From Pseudomonas oryzicola (GTDB taxonomy: Bacteria; Pseudomonadota; Gammaproteobacteria; Pseudomonadales; Pseudomonadaceae), in assembly GCF_014269185.2 (NCBI RefSeq), contig NZ_JABWRZ020000001.1, forward strand, positions 645,001 through 709,000: a stretch of DNA of 64,000 bases. The letters run 5' to 3'. Positions 41,109-51,309 of the stretch are shown in pieces (the first letter of the stretch is position 1; the number at the start of each line of letters is the position of its first letter). Below the pieces are notes generated by a model. It worked only from the letters and a program-made list of their open reading frames with translations, was not told the DNA's origin and ran no database searches. Both the position numbers and the translations under genes were made by a program.

Positions 41109-41846
41109 ATGCGGCCACTGCTATGTGTTCTGGGATTACTGGCAATGACGCTGGCAACCCCCGCCCTGGGTCTGGACAAGCTGCGCCTGGTGGCAGACAA
41201 CTGGCCCCCGTTCACCGACGCCGGCATGCCGGGCGGCGGCCTGGCGACCAGTATTGTCAGCACCGCGCTGACCCGGGCCGGTTATACCAGCGAGTTTGAA
41301 GAGGTGCCGTGGGCGCGGGCGTTGCTCGGGATAGGCGAAGGGCGCTACGACGTGCTGATCAACGCCTGGTACAACGATTCGCGCGAACGCATCGGGCAGT
41401 TTTCCTCCGCCTATCTGAATAACCGCATCCGTCTGCTGCAGCGCACGGGCGATACGTTCCGTTATGCGCGCCAGTCCGATTTGTATCCCTACAGCATCGC
41501 TGTGGTGCGTGGTTACGCCTATTCCCCGGAGTTCGACAATGACACCCAGCTGCGCAAGGTACCGGTGCGCAACTTTTCGTCGGCGGTGCGCATGTTGGCA
41601 GCGGGGCGGGTGGACCTGGCGGTGGAAGACGAGTACGTGGCCCGTTACAACCTGCAGCGTGAGCCGCAGGCGGTGCGTGATGGGGTGAAGCTGGTTGAGC
41701 CTCCGCTGGGAGAGAACACCCTGCACATCCTGGTCAGCCTGAAGCACCCCGAGCATGCACGGATCGTTGAGCGGTTCGAGCAGGCGATTGCGGCGATGAG
41801 AGCCGATGGCAGCTATGCGCGGCTGCTGCACCAGTATGGTTTCTGA
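41109..41846 (+). CDS. Second orphan periplasmic solute-binding protein (SBP family 3)
   Basis: A 245-residue secreted protein: signal peptide MRPLLCVLGLLAMTLATPALG and one family-3 binding domain opening with LDKLRLVADNWPPFTDAG. The segments VPWARALLGIGEGRYDVLINAWY and VDLAVEDEYVARYNL fit the two-lobe fold. No transporter genes are adjacent. It resembles the binding protein at 16846-17634 and may be a paralogue. The start at 41109 has AAGGA about nine bases upstream; an in-frame extension from 41079 lies ahead of the signal peptide and is unlikely. Confidence 0.8.
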   Translation: MRPLLCVLGLLAMTLATPALGLDKLRLVADNWPPFTDAGMPGGGLATSIVSTALTRAGYTSEFEEVPWARALLGIGEGRYDVLINAWYNDSRERIGQFSSAYLNNRIRLLQRTGDTFRYARQSDLYPYSIAVVRGYAYSPEFDNDTQLRKVPVRNFSSAVRMLAAGRVDLAVEDEYVARYNLQREPQAVRDGVKLVEPPLGENTLHILVSLKHPEHARIVERFEQAIAAMRADGSYARLLHQYGF

Positions 41847-41861
41847 CCGCTATCGTCTGCG

Positions 41862-41897
41862 CAGGCCTCTTCGCGGGTAAACCGGCAAAGAGGCTCG
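41862..41897. repeat. REP-like element between binding protein and YccS-type gene
   Basis: CAGGCCTCTTCGCGGGTAAACCGGCAAAGAGGCTCGC: arms GCCTCTTCGC and GGCAAAGAGGC pair imperfectly between two convergent genes. It matches the CCTCTTCGCGGG family of P. putida REPs. Confidence 0.6.
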
Positions 41898-41915
41898 CAC
41901 AGACCAGACAGGAAA

Positions 41916-44099
41916 TCAGCTCGGCGCACCTTCCTTGATCAGGTGCGCTGCCAAGGTCCGCAACGGTGCCAACTGCCGGCAAATCAATGCCAACTGCGTC
42001 TGCACCAGGCGTTGGTGCTCGTCCAGCTCTTCCGGCATCTGCTCCAGGGTAGTGGCCAGCGCCTCTTCGGCATCACTGTGAATCGCCACCGGCGAGCGCG
42101 CGGCCAGGCCATTGGCGATCTCGTCCAGGCTGCTGGCCAGGCTCTGCCCGGCACCTTCGATCAATTGTTCCTGCACCTCCGCCGGCAAGGCGGTATCGCG
42201 GTGTGCGCCCAGCCCGGAGAGGTAGCTGAGCAAGGTATGCGACAGCACCAGGAAGCGGAAACCAACGTCGGCTTCCTTGCGGAAATGCCCTGGCTCCATG
42301 AGCATGTTGGCCAGGGTGGTGGACAGTGCTGCGTCAGCGTTATGGGCGTTACGCCGGGCCAGGCGGTAGGCCAGGTCGTCGCGCTTGCCGTGGGCGTACT
42401 GCTGCATGATCTGGCGCAGGTACACGCTGGCGCAGGTCAGGGTATTGGCCAGCACCTTGTTCAAGCGTCGCCCCTGCCAGTCGGGCAGGAACAGGAATAC
42501 CGCAAGAATGGCGATCAGGCTGCCCACCAGGGTATCGAACAGGCGTGGCAGGAACAGGCCGTAGCCATCGCCGATCTGGTTGAAACAGAACAGCACCATC
42601 AGGGTGATGGCTGCCGTGGCCAAGGTATAGCGGGTGGTGCGGTTGACGAAGAACACCACCCCGGCAACCACGGCGAACAACGACTGCACGACCGGGTTGG
42701 GGAACAGGTCGAACAACGCCCAACCGACGGTAAGGCCGAACGCGGTACCGACTATCCGTTGCCCCAGCTTGCGCCGGGTTGCACCGTAGTTGGGCTGGCA
42801 TACGAACAGGGTGGTGAGGATGATCCAGTAGCCTTGGGTCGGGTGGATCAGGTGCACCATGCCATAGCCGATAGACAATGCCAGCGGCAGGCGCAAGGCG
42901 TGGCGGAACAGCAGTGAGGTCGGTGTCAGTTGGGTGCGCAAGCGCGTCCACACGTCCTTCAGCGAGCGTGGTGAGCGGTCGAGCAGGCTGCTGTCGCTGG
43001 CATCGGCCAGGCTGTCCGGGTTACTGGCCGCACTGAGCAGGCGGTCCAGCGTCGCCAGGTTGGCCGCCAGCGCCCTCAGCGAGCGCAGCAGGCCGCGCCA
43101 CGCCGGGTTGCTCTGGATGCGCAGATGTTCCAGCGAGGCGTTGAGGTCCTCAAGCGCTTCGGGATAACCGCTGGCCAGGACGAACGGCTGGCGCAGGCGG
43201 ATCGAACGGGCCAGTTCCTGGCAGGACGAGCCCTGTTTGCGCAGCAGGCGTTGGCAGCGGAACATCACGTCGCTGTGGAAGAACGCCTCGGTCAGGGCGT
43301 TGTACGGGTAATGCGAGGCGCTGACCCGTTCATGGATGTCCTGCGCCAGGAAATACAGCTTGAGGTAGCGGCTGACCTTGGAATTGGGCTGGCTGTTGCC
43401 TACCCGATGCAGGATGATTTCCTTGGCTGCGTTGAGGGCCGCCACCACTCTGCCGTTCTGCTGGGCCAGCTCCAGGCGCCGAGCTTCGATGTCGAGGGTG
43501 CGGATGGGCTCGAACAGGCTGGCCTTGAGTTTGAGGTAGCTGCCCAGCTCGAAGAACAGCTTGGCCAGGCTCTGCTGCACCGGCTGGTTGGAAAACAACG
43601 CTTGCCATAGCACTGACAGCAGCCCGTACCAGGCCGCACCTGCCACCAGCAGCAACGGTTCATGCCAGAAGTCGGTGACCTGGCCACCGCGCTGGTCCAC
43701 GCCAATCATGGTGTAGACCGAGGTGATCAAGGTCGCCGAAGCGATGGCGCCATAGCGTTCGCCCAGCGCCCCGAGCATGGTCAGGCTGAAGGCGGCTACA
43801 GCCAGGGCAATGACGAAGATCCAGGGGTAGGGGAACAGCAGCTCGACTGCCAGCGCGGCGATCGCAAAACACACCAGAGTAACGGCCAGGGCGCTGAGGC
43901 GGCCCTGCCAGCTGTCGTCGGTTTCCGCCAGGGCGCTGGCGATGATGCCGAGGAACAGCGGAATCAGCAGGGCCATCTCGTTCTGGTACCAGCACAGGGC
44001 CAGGCTGCCGGTGAGGGCGATGGTGACCCGGATGCTGTAGCTGAACTTGTCTTGGCCCCACAGGCGACGCAGTGACTGACGGAACGAGCTCGATGACAT
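41916..44099 (-). CDS. YccS/FUSC-family inner-membrane protein
   Basis: A 727-residue protein with two clusters of hydrophobic helices (about 25-160 and 390-530), each followed by a cytoplasmic helical region. It is the YccS/YhfK arrangement related to aromatic acid exporters. Recognisable parts are LIPLFLGIIASALAETDDSW in the first cluster and the fusaric-acid-resistance-like TQGYWIILTTLFVCQPNYGATRRKLGQRIVGT in the second. Substrate is unknown; an efflux role is inferred. The start at 44099 is an ATG before the soluble N-terminus, while the longer reading uses TTG at 44150. Confidence 0.87.
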   Translation of the reverse strand: MSSSSFRQSLRRLWGQDKFSYSIRVTIALTGSLALCWYQNEMALLIPLFLGIIASALAETDDSWQGRLSALAVTLVCFAIAALAVELLFPYPWIFVIALAVAAFSLTMLGALGERYGAIASATLITSVYTMIGVDQRGGQVTDFWHEPLLLVAGAAWYGLLSVLWQALFSNQPVQQSLAKLFFELGSYLKLKASLFEPIRTLDIEARRLELAQQNGRVVAALNAAKEIILHRVGNSQPNSKVSRYLKLYFLAQDIHERVSASHYPYNALTEAFFHSDVMFRCQRLLRKQGSSCQELARSIRLRQPFVLASGYPEALEDLNASLEHLRIQSNPAWRGLLRSLRALAANLATLDRLLSAASNPDSLADASDSSLLDRSPRSLKDVWTRLRTQLTPTSLLFRHALRLPLALSIGYGMVHLIHPTQGYWIILTTLFVCQPNYGATRRKLGQRIVGTAFGLTVGWALFDLFPNPVVQSLFAVVAGVVFFVNRTTRYTLATAAITLMVLFCFNQIGDGYGLFLPRLFDTLVGSLIAILAVFLFLPDWQGRRLNKVLANTLTCASVYLRQIMQQYAHGKRDDLAYRLARRNAHNADAALSTTLANMLMEPGHFRKEADVGFRFLVLSHTLLSYLSGLGAHRDTALPAEVQEQLIEGAGQSLASSLDEIANGLAARSPVAIHSDAEEALATTLEQMPEELDEHQRLVQTQLALICRQLAPLRTLAAHLIKEGAPS

Positions 44100-44182
44100 G
44101 ATGGCCTGCTGGGCAGTGAGCGATTGAATGCATGGCGGCACGGTCAGCAAGAAGCGTTCCGTGCTGCTGAATGGATTCTACT

Positions 44183-45364
44183 CTACACGAACTGCGCCGC
44201 GGCGTTGGCGGAGGCCCAGGCCCACTGGAAATTGAAACCGCCCAGGTGGCCGGTCACATCCAGCACCTCGCCGATGAAATACAAGCCGGGGCTCTTCAGC
44301 GACTCCATGGTCTTGGACGACACTTCGCGGGTGTCAACGCCGCCCAAGGTTACCTCGGCGGTGCGGTAGCCCTCGGTGCCGGCCGGCACTACCTGCCAGT
44401 TCGCCAGCTTCTCGGCGATCTGCGCCAGTTCTGCCGGGGTGTACTGCTTCATGGGCCTGGACTCGAACCACTGCTCGGCCAGCAGGTTGGCCAGCTTGCG
44501 GGTGAACACTTCGCCCAGCACGGTCTTCAGTTCGGCGTTGGCGCGTTCGGCCTGCATCTGTTGCAGCCAGGCCAGCGCATCGCGGTCGGGCAGCAGGTTG
44601 ATCTCGACCGTGTCACCGGCTTCCCAGAACGATGAGATCTGCAGGATCGCCGGGCCGCTCAGGCCGCGGTGGGTGAACAGCAGGTTCTCGCGAAAGCTGG
44701 TGCCGTTGCAGCTGGCGGTGCAATCCAGCGAGGTGCCGGACAGCTCGGTGCACAGTGCCTTGAGTTGGGGCTCGGTGATGGTGAATGGCACCAGGCCGGC
44801 GCGGGTCGGCAGCAGGGTATGGCCGAATTGGCGCGCCACCTGGTAGCCGAAGCCAGTGGCACCCAGGGTCGGGATCGACAGGCCGCCGGTGGCGATCACC
44901 AGCGACTGGCAGGCGAACTGGCCGCTGCTGGTCTGCAGCAGGTAGCCGCCTTCGGTCTTTTCGATCTGTTCGATGCTGGTGTGCATGCGGATCTCGGCAC
45001 CGGCCTCGTCGCATTCGGCCAGCAGCATATCGAGGATGTCGCTGGCCTTGTTGTCGCAGAACAGTTGACCGAGCTTCTTCTCGTGGTAGGGCACGCCGTG
45101 CTTGCACACCAGCTCGATGAAGTCCCACTGGGTGTAGCGGGCCAGGGCCGACTTGCAGAAGTGTGCGTTGTGCGAGAGGAAGTTGCCGGGTTCGGTGTAC
45201 AGGTTGGTGAAGTTGCAGCGCCCGCCGCCGGACATGAGGATCTTCTTGCCCGGTTTGTTGGCGTGGTCGAGTACCAGTACCCGGCGGCCACGACGGGCGC
45301 TGAGCTGGGCGCACATCAGGCCGGCGGCGCCGGCGCCGAGGATGATCACGTCGGTGGAGTGCAC
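44183..45364 (-). CDS. HI0933/YhiN-family NAD(P)/FAD-dependent oxidoreductase
   Basis: A 393-residue flavoprotein. The N-terminus is a Rossmann FAD site, VIILGAGAAGLMCAQLSARRG with LVLDHANKPGKKILMSGGGRCNFTN, the family motif. The C-terminus ends with FIGEVLDVTGHLGGFNFQWAWASA, also typical. Reaction and substrate are unknown. The start is GTG at 45364, with GAGGT six bases upstream. It is separated from dbpA by a REP pair and followed by the YccS-type gene after 83 bases. Confidence 0.9.
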   Translation of the reverse strand: MHSTDVIILGAGAAGLMCAQLSARRGRRVLVLDHANKPGKKILMSGGGRCNFTNLYTEPGNFLSHNAHFCKSALARYTQWDFIELVCKHGVPYHEKKLGQLFCDNKASDILDMLLAECDEAGAEIRMHTSIEQIEKTEGGYLLQTSSGQFACQSLVIATGGLSIPTLGATGFGYQVARQFGHTLLPTRAGLVPFTITEPQLKALCTELSGTSLDCTASCNGTSFRENLLFTHRGLSGPAILQISSFWEAGDTVEINLLPDRDALAWLQQMQAERANAELKTVLGEVFTRKLANLLAEQWFESRPMKQYTPAELAQIAEKLANWQVVPAGTEGYRTAEVTLGGVDTREVSSKTMESLKSPGLYFIGEVLDVTGHLGGFNFQWAWASANAAAQFV

Positions 45365-45400
45365 GGTGTTACCTCATGAATTGGCTGGGGCCGCTGTGCG

Positions 45401-45490
45401 GCCTATCGCAGGCAAGCCAGCTCCCACAAGGGCTGCACAAGCCTTAGGGCGGGTGCTTCCTCTGTGAGAGCTGGCTTGCCTGCGATGGGC
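45401..45490. repeat. Inverted REP pair between dbpA and the YhiN-like gene
   Basis: Unit CGCAGGCAAGCCAGCTCCCAC (45407-45427) faces its near-complement GTGAGAGCTGGCTTGCCTGCG (45463-45484). Spacing is about 35 bases, the same GGCAAGCCAGC family as at 13264. Confidence 0.75.
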
Positions 45491-45511
45491 TGCCAAGCAG
45501 CCCCAAAGATG

Positions 45512-46897
<1,386 letters not shown>

Positions 46898-46961
46898 GAG
46901 GCGGGCCTGCGGTGCGAAGCGAAAAATGCCGCATAGTCTACCAGCCTCGTGGCCATTCGCC

Positions 46962-48389
46962 CTACGACTCCATGTGTTGTTCCGGACGACGGGCACGCCT
47001 TCCGTCCGTCGGCGCCAGCTGCAGGAAGATCGCTGCTGCCAGCATGGCCATCACGCCGATGGTGACGAAGGTCAGCTGGAATGCCCCCAGGGTGGTTTCC
47101 ACGCCCTCGGCGCTGCCGGCAGCGGTAAAGCCACCAAGCAGCGCCCCGGCGCAGGCCACGCCCAGGCTCAAGGCCAACTGCGCCACGACCGACAGCAGGC
47201 TGTTGCCGCTGCTGGCGCTGGCGTCGTCAAGGTCGATAAGGGTCACCGTGTTCATTGCCGTGAACTGCATGGAATTGACTGCCCCCAGCAGGCCCAGCTG
47301 AAGCAGCAACACGGCATAAGGGGTTTGCTCGTCGACCAGGCCCAGGCTGGCCAGTAGCACGCCCAGCAGCAAAGTGTTGCCGGTGAGGATGATGCGGTAG
47401 CCGAAGCGTTCGATCAGCGGCCGGGCGATGGACTTGGCCAGCATGGCCGCAGCAGCCAGTGGAATCATGCTCATGCCGGCCTGGGCCGGCGAGTAGCCCA
47501 GCGCCACCTGCAGCAGCAACGGCACCAGGAACGGCAGGGCGCCACTGCCCAGGCGGGCGAACAGGTTGCCGAGTATGCCGATGGCAAAGGTGCGCACACG
47601 GAACAGGCTGGGCGAGAACAGTGGCTCCGGGTCGCGCCCGGCGCGCAGCCAGTAGGCCGCCAGGCAGGCCATGCCGGCGAACAGCAGCAACATCACCCGC
47701 AGGTGTGGCAGGTGCAGTTCGCCCAGGCCCTCCATGGCGATGGTGATCAGCACCATTGCTGCACCAAACAGCAGGAATCCCGGGCCGTCGAAGGTCGTGC
47801 GTTCGGCGCCGCGCAGGTCGGGGATGAACTTCCACACGGCGTAGCAGCCGACCAGGCCAACGGGCAGGTTGAGCAGGAAGATCCAGTGCCAGCTGAGAAT
47901 TTCCACCAGCCAGCCGCCGACCGTCGGGCCCAACAGCGGGCCGAGCAGACCGGGAATGGTGATGAAACTCATGATGCGCACCAACTCGGTGCGTGGGTAG
48001 GCCCGCAGTACCACCAGGCGGCCGACTGGCAGCATCAGCGCACCCCCCAGGCCCTGCACGACACGGGCGAAGATGAGGAAACCGAGGCTGTTGGCTGCCG
48101 CGCACAGCAGCGAGCCGAAGCTGAACAGCAGGATGGCGCTGAAAAAGATGCGCTTGGTACCGAAGCGGTCGGCGATCCAGCCCGAGGCGGGGATCAGCAG
48201 GGCCACGGTGAGCATGTAGGCGACGATCACGCCTTGCATGCGCAGCGGGTCTTCGGCCAGCGAGCGGGCCATGGCCGGCAATGCGGTGTTGAGGATGGTG
48301 CCGTCCAGGGACTGCATGAAGAAGGCGATGGCCACCACCCAGGGGATCCAGCGAGCGGTGACGGGGTCCAGCGGAGTGCGTTCGGGCAT
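46962..48389 (-). CDS. MFS drug/multidrug transporter (DHA2-type)
   Basis: A 475-residue membrane protein with about 14 hydrophobic helices. It has DHA2-family motifs: SLDGTILNTALPAMARSL in helix 1 (motif D1-like), ASGWIADRFGTKRIFF (motif A), RVVQGLGGALMLPVGRL (motif B) and PGLLGPLLGPTVGGWLVE (motif C, antiporter signature). It should export toxic compounds using the proton gradient. GAGGAAG lies upstream of the ATG at 48389. No adjacent regulator or membrane fusion gene is seen. It is 64 bases upstream of dbpA on the same strand. Confidence 0.88.
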   Translation of the reverse strand: MPERTPLDPVTARWIPWVVAIAFFMQSLDGTILNTALPAMARSLAEDPLRMQGVIVAYMLTVALLIPASGWIADRFGTKRIFFSAILLFSFGSLLCAAANSLGFLIFARVVQGLGGALMLPVGRLVVLRAYPRTELVRIMSFITIPGLLGPLLGPTVGGWLVEILSWHWIFLLNLPVGLVGCYAVWKFIPDLRGAERTTFDGPGFLLFGAAMVLITIAMEGLGELHLPHLRVMLLLFAGMACLAAYWLRAGRDPEPLFSPSLFRVRTFAIGILGNLFARLGSGALPFLVPLLLQVALGYSPAQAGMSMIPLAAAAMLAKSIARPLIERFGYRIILTGNTLLLGVLLASLGLVDEQTPYAVLLLQLGLLGAVNSMQFTAMNTVTLIDLDDASASSGNSLLSVVAQLALSLGVACAGALLGGFTAAGSAEGVETTLGAFQLTFVTIGVMAMLAAAIFLQLAPTDGRRARRPEQHMES

Positions 48390-48410
48390 GACTTCCTCGT
48401 TTGTCAGTAC

Positions 48411-48507
48411 CGGCCCTTTCGCGGGCACGCCCGCTCCCACCGGGAGCGCATCGCATTCGATGAGGGTGCAATCCCTGTGGGAGCGGGCGTGCCCGCGAAG
48501 AGGCCGG
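48411..48507. repeat. Inverted REP pair between tldE-like and MFS genes
   Basis: GGCCCTTTCGCGGGCACGCCCGCTCCCAC-type unit (48412-48440) faces GTGGGAGCGGGCGTGCCCGCGAAGAGGCC (48477-48505). The two are near-perfect inverse copies, about 36 bases apart. Confidence 0.8.
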
Positions 48508-48516
48508 TGGTGTCTA

Positions 48517-49836
48517 TCACAATGTCAGAGTCAACCCTTTGACCAGCGCCCCCGGCAAATGACTCGACCCGGTACTGCGCTGCCCATAGGTACTGGTCGA
48601 TAGAATCATCTCGCGCTCGCGGGTCAGGTGCTCCAGCTGGTTACCCAGCAAGTTGTACAGGCTGTCATCGAAGCGCATGGTGCGCACCGGCCCTTGGATC
48701 TGCCCATTCTCTACCCAGAACGTGGCGAAGCGGGTCAGCCCGGTCATCCGCGCAGCCGGCAGGTCCGAGTAGTTCAGGTACCAGAGGTTGCTGATGTACA
48801 GCCCGGTACCGAGCTGCTCAAGCACCTGTGCGCTGGGCAAGCTACCTGGTGCAAGGCTGAGCGCGCATGGCGATTCGTAGCTGTCGGCCCCGTTGGCCAG
48901 CAGCCCGAATTCGGCCGAGCTGCGTGCGCTGACCAGCCGTTGCAGTGCCTCGCCTTGCTGGATCAGCGGCACGTCCAGGCGCGGCGAGCCTTCATCCGAG
49001 AATGCCGGGCTCAGCGAGCCGCTGACCTGCTCGGTGAAACTCACCAGTGGGCTTAGCCGCGCGTCGCCGTTGTAGAGGCGCTGCAGGGCGCTGTTACCGG
49101 TGGCCAGGGCCTGCGCGGAAAAGCCGCCCCAGCACAACATCCCAGCGATTTCGTCCATCGCCGCCGGGGCCAGGTAGGCGCGGTAGCTGCCAGGCTTGAG
49201 GGTAATTGCCGGGCGGCCGAGGAAGCCCAGTTGTTCCCGTGCCTGGCGCAGGCGCGTGATGAAGTCGTCAGCGCGCCAATCCTGCCCTGCGTAGTTGGCC
49301 TTCACCGCCTCGCCGTTTTCGTGGAACAGGCTCCAGTCGAAGTTGAAGCTGTTGGCCTGGTGCCAGCCGAAGGCCCCGAACGAGCTGGCGAAGCCCCGGC
49401 AGATGGGGCCTGCGGCATAGATGCCGACCAGGTCCAGGTCGCCGGCTTCGCGTTCGAGCAGGGCCAGTACTTCATTCAGTTCGGGTAGCGGCTGTTGTTG
49501 CTGGCTGTGGCTGTGCCAGGCGCTTTCGTCCAGGCACAGGTACGGATCGACGGCCAACAGCGGCAAGGTCTGGCGCAGTTGTTCAAGGGCAGTGTCCAGG
49601 CGCTGGCTATCGAGTAGCGGGTCACCACTCAAGGTCACCTGTTGCTCCGCCTGACGGCCATCGCGGATCAGCCGCAGTTGCGCACTGGCCTGGCTCACTT
49701 CGCCAGCCTGGCGCACCTTGGCATGATTGAAGCGCACGAACTGCGACTGCTCGGCACTGTAGCCGAGGGTGAACTGCTCGCCCGCCTGCAAGGCTTTGCT
49801 CAGGTCCGCGACCAGGGTTTCGAAAGCGTTCTTCAC
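48517..49836 (-). CDS. TldE/PmbA-like subunit of a TldD-TldE type peptidase
   Basis: A 439-residue protein of the TldD/PmbA family, non-catalytic TldE-like half. It lacks the HExxxH motif. Regions KPGSYRAYLAPAAMDEIAGML and GLYISNLWYLNYSDLPAARMTGLTRFATFWVENG match the family C-terminal domain. It overlaps the TldD-like gene by four bases (ATGA), so the two are made together as a likely heterodimer. Whether this is the only such pair in the genome cannot be judged here; the divergent sequence suggests a paralogue of the classical tldD/pmbA genes. Confidence 0.82.
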   Translation of the reverse strand: MKNAFETLVADLSKALQAGEQFTLGYSAEQSQFVRFNHAKVRQAGEVSQASAQLRLIRDGRQAEQQVTLSGDPLLDSQRLDTALEQLRQTLPLLAVDPYLCLDESAWHSHSQQQQPLPELNEVLALLEREAGDLDLVGIYAAGPICRGFASSFGAFGWHQANSFNFDWSLFHENGEAVKANYAGQDWRADDFITRLRQAREQLGFLGRPAITLKPGSYRAYLAPAAMDEIAGMLCWGGFSAQALATGNSALQRLYNGDARLSPLVSFTEQVSGSLSPAFSDEGSPRLDVPLIQQGEALQRLVSARSSAEFGLLANGADSYESPCALSLAPGSLPSAQVLEQLGTGLYISNLWYLNYSDLPAARMTGLTRFATFWVENGQIQGPVRTMRFDDSLYNLLGNQLEHLTREREMILSTSTYGQRSTGSSHLPGALVKGLTLTL

Positions 49837-51278
49837 GAGGCGTCTCCTCCGAATACATCGATCTGGCGGAACACGCAGGCTGGCGAGGCGTGACCAACCC
49901 GTACCACCTGGTTGGGTTCGCCCTTGCCGCAGTTGGGCGTACCCAGCACCTGGAGGGTGCTGCGGTCTCCGACTGCCGCCAGGTCACGCCAGAAATGCGC
50001 GGAAATGCCGCGGTAGTTGGGGTTCTTGACGATGCCCTTGAGTTCGCCGTTTTCGATCAGTTGGCCCCATTCGCAGCCGAACTGGAACTTGTTGCGCGCG
50101 TCGTCGATGGACCAGGAGCGGTTGGTGCGCATCAGAATGCCGTGCTCGATACCCTCGATCAGTTGGCTCAGCGATTTGTCACCCGGCTCGATGTTGAGGT
50201 TGGCCATGCGGTCGATCGGCGCACGGTTCCAGCCGCAGGCGCGGCTGTTGGCCACGCCGTCCAGGCCGGAGCGGAACTGCGACAGGGCACCGCCGAGCGG
50301 GCGTAGCAACAGGCCGTTGCGGATCAGGAACTGTTTGCTGGCCGGGGTGCCGTCGTCATCGAAGCTGTAGCTGGCCAGCTCTTCGCCGATGGTCGGGTCG
50401 AAGGTCACGTTCAGCAGGCTGGAGCCGTACTGCAGGTGGCCAAAATCGCTGGCTTTGACGAAGCTGGTGCCGGCGTAGTTGCGCTCGTCGCCGAGGATGC
50501 GGTCCATCTCCAGCGGGTGACCGATCGATTCGTGAATCTGCAGCATCATCTGGTCCGGCATCAACAGCAGGTCGCGCGGGCCGCTGGGGGTGTTCGGTGC
50601 CAGCAGCAGTTGCAGCGCCTCGTCCGCTACCCGGCGGGCGGCGCCCACCAGGCCGCAGCGCTCGATGATCTCGAAGCCCCCTTGCTGGCCGAAGTTGTCG
50701 CGGCCCAGGCTGCGGCTCTGGCTATCCTGGCCGTCGCTGGCGGTCACCCCAAGGCCGGGGAACAGGAAGCGCTGAGCATGGCGCAGTTGCGCGCCTGCCG
50801 AATTCAGATAGGTTTGCTCGACCAGGCTCATGCCCAGGCTGGCTTGCCAGTCCACCAGGCGGCTGTCCTTGGGCACGCTGGCCGATTCCGCGACGAGCAG
50901 GCCAAGGCAGTCGGCGAGGGAGGGCACAGGCTGGTCGAAGTTGGGCGAAATGTGGTCATGGTGGGCATTGGTCACTGCCTGCCCGCGCAGGTCCAGCAGG
51001 CTGTGCCGGGCGATCTGCCGGGCCAGTGCCTCGGCTTGCTCCAGCGCGCGTTGCAAGCCGGCCTGGGACAGGTCGGCGGTGGCGGCATAGGCATCCACGC
51101 CATTGATCCGCACGGTGAGCATGGCGCCTTCGTCCTGATTGAACAGCGGCGGTTCGGCGACATTGCGGCGCACCGACAGCGCCTGGTGCGACTGTTTCAC
51201 ATGGCGCAGGGAAAACAACTCGGCCGTACTGCGCAGCGCGGCAAAGCGCTGACGCAGCAGGGCGCTGGAATCGAACAT
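49833..51278 (-). CDS. TldD-like metallopeptidase
   Basis: A 481-residue protein of the TldD family. The zinc motif is LQIHESIGHPLEMDR, an HExxxH with the first His near residue 249. TldD-TldE complexes degrade unfolded peptides and process microcin B17 and CcdA in E. coli. GGAGG upstream fixes the start at 51278. It begins 31 bases after the acyl-CoA dehydrogenase stop and overlaps the TldE-like gene by four bases, giving an acyl-CoA dehydrogenase-tldD-tldE operon. No RiPP precursor-like ORF was seen next to it. Canonical E. coli TldD is more distant in sequence, so a specific symbol is withheld. Confidence 0.83.
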   Translation of the reverse strand: MFDSSALLRQRFAALRSTAELFSLRHVKQSHQALSVRRNVAEPPLFNQDEGAMLTVRINGVDAYAATADLSQAGLQRALEQAEALARQIARHSLLDLRGQAVTNAHHDHISPNFDQPVPSLADCLGLLVAESASVPKDSRLVDWQASLGMSLVEQTYLNSAGAQLRHAQRFLFPGLGVTASDGQDSQSRSLGRDNFGQQGGFEIIERCGLVGAARRVADEALQLLLAPNTPSGPRDLLLMPDQMMLQIHESIGHPLEMDRILGDERNYAGTSFVKASDFGHLQYGSSLLNVTFDPTIGEELASYSFDDDGTPASKQFLIRNGLLLRPLGGALSQFRSGLDGVANSRACGWNRAPIDRMANLNIEPGDKSLSQLIEGIEHGILMRTNRSWSIDDARNKFQFGCEWGQLIENGELKGIVKNPNYRGISAHFWRDLAAVGDRSTLQVLGTPNCGKGEPNQVVRVGHASPACVFRQIDVFGGDAS

Positions 51279-51309
51279 TCGGAAGCCTCCGTGTACACGG
51301 TGGCTCCCC

